Under the pieces are notes generated by a model. That model did not search any database. It was not told the origin of the DNA and worked only from the letters and a program-made list of their open reading frames with translations. Positions 43,801 through 44,039 of a stretch of 44,039 bases of DNA are shown one piece after another; position 1 is the stretch's first letter, and each line of letters starts with the position of its first letter. A program made the position numbers and the translations under genes. The DNA comes from a virus. Where the stretch lies: the IMG/VR virus record IMGVR_UViG_3300027861_000052, positions 1 to 44,039 of that record. One strand, 5' to 3'.

Positions 43801-44039
43801 CCAGCACCCATCATTGCTCCACCTTTTAAACCACCTGCTCTAACAGACTTATATAGATACTTTAGATTCATAAAGCTTTCGCCAACATCTTCAAAAACAT
43901 CTTTGGCAATTTTTCCTCCTTGTACTGTCGCTTTTGTTTTTAATATACGTTTTGGCAATCCTTCAATAGTATCTCGCATTACCCTACTAAGACTTCTTTT
44001 AAATCCGCCAAATGAATTACCTAGTAATAATTGATTGGA
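28899..44039 (-). CDS. Giant crAss-like virion RNA polymerase polyprotein with zincin motif (5' end beyond window)
   Basis: At least 5,046 residues; the first in-window ATG is at 43979, but the frame stays open to the window edge, so the true start is outside. Numbering is from that ATG. Near 1877-1881 lies HEAFH with a candidate third ligand in YYEEYMADEF (1942-1951), a gluzincin-like metalloprotease site. The block IRIPSQDNHST...SGADFDIDKLY has Asp3627, Asp3629 and Asp3631, the catalytic Mg-binding loop of crAss-like virion RNA polymerases, which resemble the two-barrel RNA polymerases of eukaryotic RNA silencing. The characterised phi14:2 enzyme is about 2,180 aa, so this protein adds over 2,800 residues. 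The C-terminus has two DGEVEGE repeats (about 4912-4950). It would be ejected into the host and transcribe early genes. Confidence 0.85.
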   Translation of the reverse strand, partial: SNQLLLGNSFGGFKRSLSRVMRDTIEGLPKRILKTKATVQGGKIAKDVFEDVGESFMNLKYLYKSVRAGGLKGGAMMGAGAALRFFSANVSEGIQETYQEAVSAGVKDYFKEIAFDPSAGGLALAKASALHGLGEQFSGQGFETFMSGFLMGGVVSGPQKAVFEGIPALYQMTFNKEAYDAHKKNVDTLVENAVDVLNKTWNAQASDVTSMFDESSLNFITQKQSASQLQVAMDNNEIMDHIDVKDEARFAHLVHIFNNGSQDLFREQLEDFLTLSDKELAEAFPSEKVRAKNGKLRQSITKQLANIDQMEETYRDNKDKNLNPFDPTQFEPNSREWIDETLKHRAFEHARMLTLFTKNGFLRAGERAASIYEELASDPIIKDIAANDITLLLNQKTLLKEIEMLEKEIPGLGEAGTKLLKKQKEKKLLALQAVADVLYADENQTLSEKDRRFDRRKTSKLMPKVLAYLKLVAETKDDFVDEGRIKDVVNKIVDHNHLSNRQRVYDKSLAILANPERLDYIVRRGYEYLKYAHENKLEILEKAIRAFINKKEINQVLNELLKLRIYVDLDQAIAFGRTGNADDLKTFLSDQGIVNESTDPELYAKIKRIIDVYKQTSQAKVQEEKKKLQEGDPEATQKEVADSVDEALEEAGIEGPEALVYGASASESPVLQEVLKDLYKKNRAMSIKAGIKPLTFQKFIETAVAKNHIKAYQALKKLWYQTLSNIEEQDVKDNIFSTDKGFANWLSLQEGNLLVSKILGDTNTTFQTFIPEFQRERTDIAEETVVSPGDKTKVIEIAVKDPTTGETTTFYQVVYNDGTPIQQELVEIAGLDVGLAFSDKAKAKAAQKKLDNIVPQDGVFSFDGFDLSFGTEVVDSTTGKKYIVIGTPKEVNAGGRLYLLPIGKVSLMKGAKKNRNAAAIKLNPGEFKARYKVSEVSLEKLNVPSDVSKLRVDEATALIYHVNDKFDKTKRENEVLAKRRFQAIIASLNAEELAALEVEVVKAQNGGALTGQNFKFEDKAPNSRIKRATQTYSIALKIPKELQGKINSVLQKANLDLPKDNIVGYFPNTDIALFDNNGSQIDPLNITANQVKDLFSIFTDAETAAENVRKNFAIQYKMMDTISSLLGKKESGKFTLKQLGVDLSTTAGKMDFLPTGQTIGIDQLSINEVDGHTVIVENRRNSKGKVASRFITSMTGGSPKERVEFPERIKKEMAEQNSVMMDGIANAGRYVMIVKSKNGTYSYFPVKSDVVSKELLEDMVDRLIKRSALSQKENIKEVKGRKAGVIANTNYNSEFNTEINDLNFFIATNIPGYTVDVNLTANGSIQLKIYDREGKSAVSVYMDDLASIQEYENLDDKTQIFKDLFDKANTELKEWSKSVTKNTPDARKDLLKAASKLKFDIGSIREGFSVTASANEIASKVVATVQPNVRGDVKLISNIDGIDLQQIQSVLPLASAISSSTSNPADIETGKHTVVKDEGGWKIITPSGKELDGAIYTRKDLALAEAEKIDQAINQDSSSEKDPNSNDINLLSEEEFTRLKNNDFANLTKGQKEFIANKMVADPSGKSLTNKELQVLQNPAVSGQINILVAKLKAPLSDNTKVEPVLTNPKVVISGTADGYQTLSSSNTTEEESKSVEDPRGDKTFGKDGFRITKLEDGSSQVSYKSKVKVVDKGNRPGFAMATVIIPKGIPVNKSAIQQAFDAELTSIIQANRNAKKGSRLSDLTSAQNSQLANAVVQAVSAKQGSAPSNKSITEQLDRNQLSERLVQIENEKKTIKAEVLKRGLPLSQIEAETKKDPRWKKLNKEENEIRDKLSANKVVAENLSERDVNDIDEFIAWANENLPDFITTEDIATLGNNMKSGGERVGAFVMAIKNIAGKMKVNGTIYTGTSSKYGYHEAFHAVFRMLLTPEQQATYISAAKKEVRAKLRAQGVSLASELQRLKNSDIEKYKNLSNEQLEKLYYEEYMADEFQIFKENPKKTKTASWIKSLFNKIMEFIKSILGTYNATELRLLYEGIDSGKFKTASVAANSFTQEVNMGVTVSANKILRTEKVVLPSGKIEYKYLDGKVGRGLTSMIVARVIDQQQKSTDPDFDIVDEINKTINAFKNLYNIDNPQYQGITDIAAYENLVALNNALENYGKDLVDSVVEELSFYDVGLETTEEEDGTLENSFGLRTTSEWDKDASMTGGFRSLSAFLRKYIGTTTLVDEKMKTDPITGQLIVEQRPDMFGNFELDIEDAEGNMSKERIVIPVDFSVVYSGFLKAISGISDPVQILQRLYLFSRNNPQTRAVQERLFNDLGIVWEGQLQDGILPGTLKRNDLFQAVIKGFENFRVDYLFIHRRTKDGQIISYNAALRDDANTQIEIWDSAYRNLRKKFKDNPGLIEDAVKQVQILAEALNKEKPMSELSDEDMRTLALAISQAFKESLGLRVSEGLIEFSIASNVTNKTSRQKSLAAQYPNVKAIDYKTVMYMVDALELNDNLMEDDEGVYGRLREIAIANANFDETVGASVFKNPAGDLVYAHQLPTFHLKQIAKLNDVAGGGQVLDDVYKNLDLNYNYLLGSPAFRALSAEGRLKIQRIAGVKSSKNIRQDDSGGIVEGYDKSEQGITYGDLTQKEFLMALLGSYTANMNNSTGEIETVFDGKNNIALSPSLIRVIEASNTGDMVSLPVVKAIMDGADGGMELTPEVVQYFMDRIEAETERILNESGYSATYNDDTKEGVLKAGYNATKDGQAFDKNGRAFKYTNTGNLLDPIQIKAYEEAGVGQFLIETQGTDRLRSESQTMFLGSQKMHEKSQHTIPQTTKDMVLYGAEKKESKKGRKKYKYLAKAAADQGTLHKVKYVGFVEMTNSNESEILNKLGDAISDQETETHTVKWVQPKDGSRSDQERTKWVENQDMKLFLQGKRKKHLYEIVRDDITELSQEELKEAEKAAVENEDYENAGRIVKESRQRGGLKKKLEDAIAKLSKEEASRISFDELLESIGETEESLRSFVSKRLMDEFAAFQNDLEALFGDNELPKFIMDGVVRPEDATRDAGKFATTADRLNLRAKNKTWNLAQIFFSNWVNTSSLNEILLGDQAQSLKDAVDAVKRAKMQNAAYYSAASSIAAPEFGINKPLQEMSIFPMTEPTGKSRFGENEQAKKDIDHADAQLWMTVKAFKHMWFGFGKLTAAQNKLLDRIANGEKVPTKEIFGKLGAAKTQAMLNSKKLVYGDGKTFIKMSAFTLTKQYTSSQDAQGNWIARPDRVKLHNMRERMERFEEENDTIALAAPISAMKMLKENVNNINTFVDTQNVNTPLSKSESMTLDANFMGLQVINPSNKLEITDPTQIKTLITGEQNDATEVSIPDGEGGWVKKTIGDLRYSYNKAIADRLTGKYLDKRNLIFSFDVEYAMSEVHKSIDQKKITTDLLAYLQYAQTSLMASQSASELLEFFGFDPDTGEPKYELNNPLTIEKFEQLFLSYFNKSVISEKLPGISAALVSDYGVNVYRRVLSVDENGYPDRQEIIRSDDFLNNYSADDLVKRNGEAVDFSDDQSFDTLKTEVDKSKGKGVIILDRLRFDMKQYDENGNYTGVKYSESMLPAHTSDVYANLDLKPGEAIPDSVAKMFGIRIPSQDNHSTINIKVVDFLPVYYGSSIISPRELVEVSGADFDIDKLYIQMKEYYSERVPTGKKEKIYDVIVDMYEHTEIKDQTKAKEPLDVWVVDSLEQAQKQLDLIKEDGGGVNFGEIEKSLMKTENGDDYYFIPHKRGDNKRIYIKGTEPKTLLVKDKLRTKGKPYMKEQTKIQFKEFGNNFNDYQKYIKKNISSKGSVYKEASNKSKIQGLKNSLTDAEIEKLLDSGWTRQTIDALLTLGLPLTKEQYNTYIVQNKGRQPYSAALNNEVLDLKWAMMSNEYNTTYKDGMPISYEAADLDILLELQEEIFAEIPELKEAVNEEGLDPDNFLGQGRGFGNNKEGAASIGAVVRPNLFLSLLQEFNVKLKSRVVKGEEQGLRLTLGGQVYNEFSGTNNREVLEDGSPGRRKQYIISALITAMTDNAKERLAAKLGLSKNALGIVAVMTAMGVPIKTSIYLINNPTIKRSYFLEKTDPEFIGTKKFIESQMRLLFGVIKDLGGDRGTSLIGTTDVNQETLKELIKDPILKFNDATDLIRERASAAEEGNEAITLEEAVMQYDALAQFLNALDISGFTKEMGALMDLTSGYGQNIAAMDETAMSIEKLGLNIPDAELKNMRWEDLPLMDIRPIFRSDTWQSTSLSIFEEFYGELLPEIFLSRSKGGYNKFMPTLLHNSTFYDAKNKRMRYIDPDVRKNITRDILSIVTIKSYMHHLSLTDPQAGATLTNDIIYPSDNKNINIVAIVEKARELQNGKFNFFLDDFIRLEDALTEGNKTGTYIAGSNTLTRIKDSDKVDLQNGFKELFLDPKTRYLAMDIMNYLMVKDGLQPAYKTLLSAISPPALGKYLENASTIKEAFKRGDGAFFESVMGMTYEDFFEELVTNYFLSAKTSYMLSTHNGIPLYNPKANTIIANKSFTQTQVASRPNDMFIIFDNEAGIGSSDSKIVRDQPNAFRLIIKKSDANIESNYYSPFEVDQAKKALREQVKIIASQRGMFNSVFLPSSIPAEVIKGLQDNSPELHDELVTLMDEYFDYNIAGYKTKEEKKEDVLNTNALKAPINISMEGNKGVLTIDLLKGVYSRSTTFEGSMKTSSVKTLKGKQREAFEKNKNLVETKGFGITKVETDGYVQNEVIFPAAIRTKVGDNWKYFKLKRVIGSKKRQNMHDMYTGPLVSGSYAQYVEVDVKGSTAQFAGGYIFGDLKSNKEVRKVIRDANPIEESDMSKQNKRAAAEARSAVSSLYIPGENPKLDAELKAKYDEINNTLGFREGPKGTFEYFLTTPGAINIMNKYDSIKSKQNAENLKDNPETEIGFDGKNVTLNGKKQTDIKNVDLPADGEVEGEFVLPGSDNTDSQSFSIELPEDGEVEGELDLNSPIQKDESKFKVSMDEQVAEFWESLSIPQKRTLRTFDISSLADLQKEAKRANAYTSFEQFKEEINKCFNG

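Noticed and set aside
1-44039. CRISPR array, insertion sequence or integrase
   Set aside because: No regularly spaced direct repeats, transposase motif or tyrosine/serine recombinase signature was seen on either strand.
1-44039. Stop-codon recoding, known in some crAss-like phages
   Set aside because: All three stop codons end genes and none is needed inside a recognised gene. No suppressor tRNA was found; the single tRNA is Arg(UCU).

Overview
The window reads as part of an AT-rich, lytic crAss-like phage genome (Crassvirales, podovirus type), probably of a Bacteroidota host. The strongest evidence is a protein of more than 5,000 residues on the minus strand. It carries the sequence SGADFDIDKL, which matches the DxDxD catalytic loop known from the virion RNA polymerase of crAss-like phages such as Cellulophaga phage phi14:2 (gp66). 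Supporting signs are starts in AT-rich 'AAAATTATG' contexts with few Shine-Dalgarno sites (usual in Bacteroidota) and strictly divided gene polarity. The standard genetic code is used: genes end in TAA, TAG and TGA and none needs recoding. No capsid, portal, terminase or endolysin gene is visible, so this is not a complete genome.

Layout. (1) Positions 1-16.65 kb, plus strand: a tightly packed replication and recombination block. It holds a DnaB-type helicase, a Sak4-like ATPase, a probable ssDNA-binding protein, a Toprim primase, a RusA-type resolvase, a metallopeptidase/VWA protein paired with a MoxR-like AAA+ ATPase, two paralogous unknown proteins, a small zinc protein, an SPL-like radical SAM protein, a MazG-like protein fused to a zinc ribbon, a PD-(D/E)XK exonuclease, a family B DNA polymerase and a DUF932 protein. 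(2) 16.7-19.9 kb, minus strand: a cassette of small, mostly basic or membrane proteins, including a 3TM-type holin and a beta-rich 305-residue protein. Three of its genes are under 60 codons. (3) 20.0-23.05 kb, plus strand: a 58-residue ORF, class I ribonucleotide reductase nrdB and nrdA, and tRNA-Arg(UCU). (4) 23.1-44.0 kb, minus strand: two giant genes in tandem, 2 bp apart, together about 20.9 kb or nearly half the window. The upstream one (open at the window edge) has a zincin motif HEAFH and the RNA polymerase loop. The downstream one has a PD-(D/E)XK nuclease motif and a zincin-like segment lacking the first histidine.

How the parts fit (inference from family knowledge): the giant proteins would be packaged and ejected with the DNA, with the virion RNA polymerase transcribing the early plus-strand block. 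Helicase, primase, SSB, polymerase B, exonuclease and resolvase would then replicate and recombine the genome, while ribonucleotide reductase and the MazG-like enzyme shape the nucleotide pool. The tRNA reads AGA, the arginine codon the phage appears to favour. The minus-strand cassette would act late, in lysis and virion assembly. Gene blocks are separated by hairpins, several of them composite structures (an outer stem enclosing an inner hairpin and closing on a T tract) that look richer than plain terminators. The least explained parts are the MoxR/VWA module with its duplicated partners, and the protease/polymerase/nuclease content of the giant gene pair.
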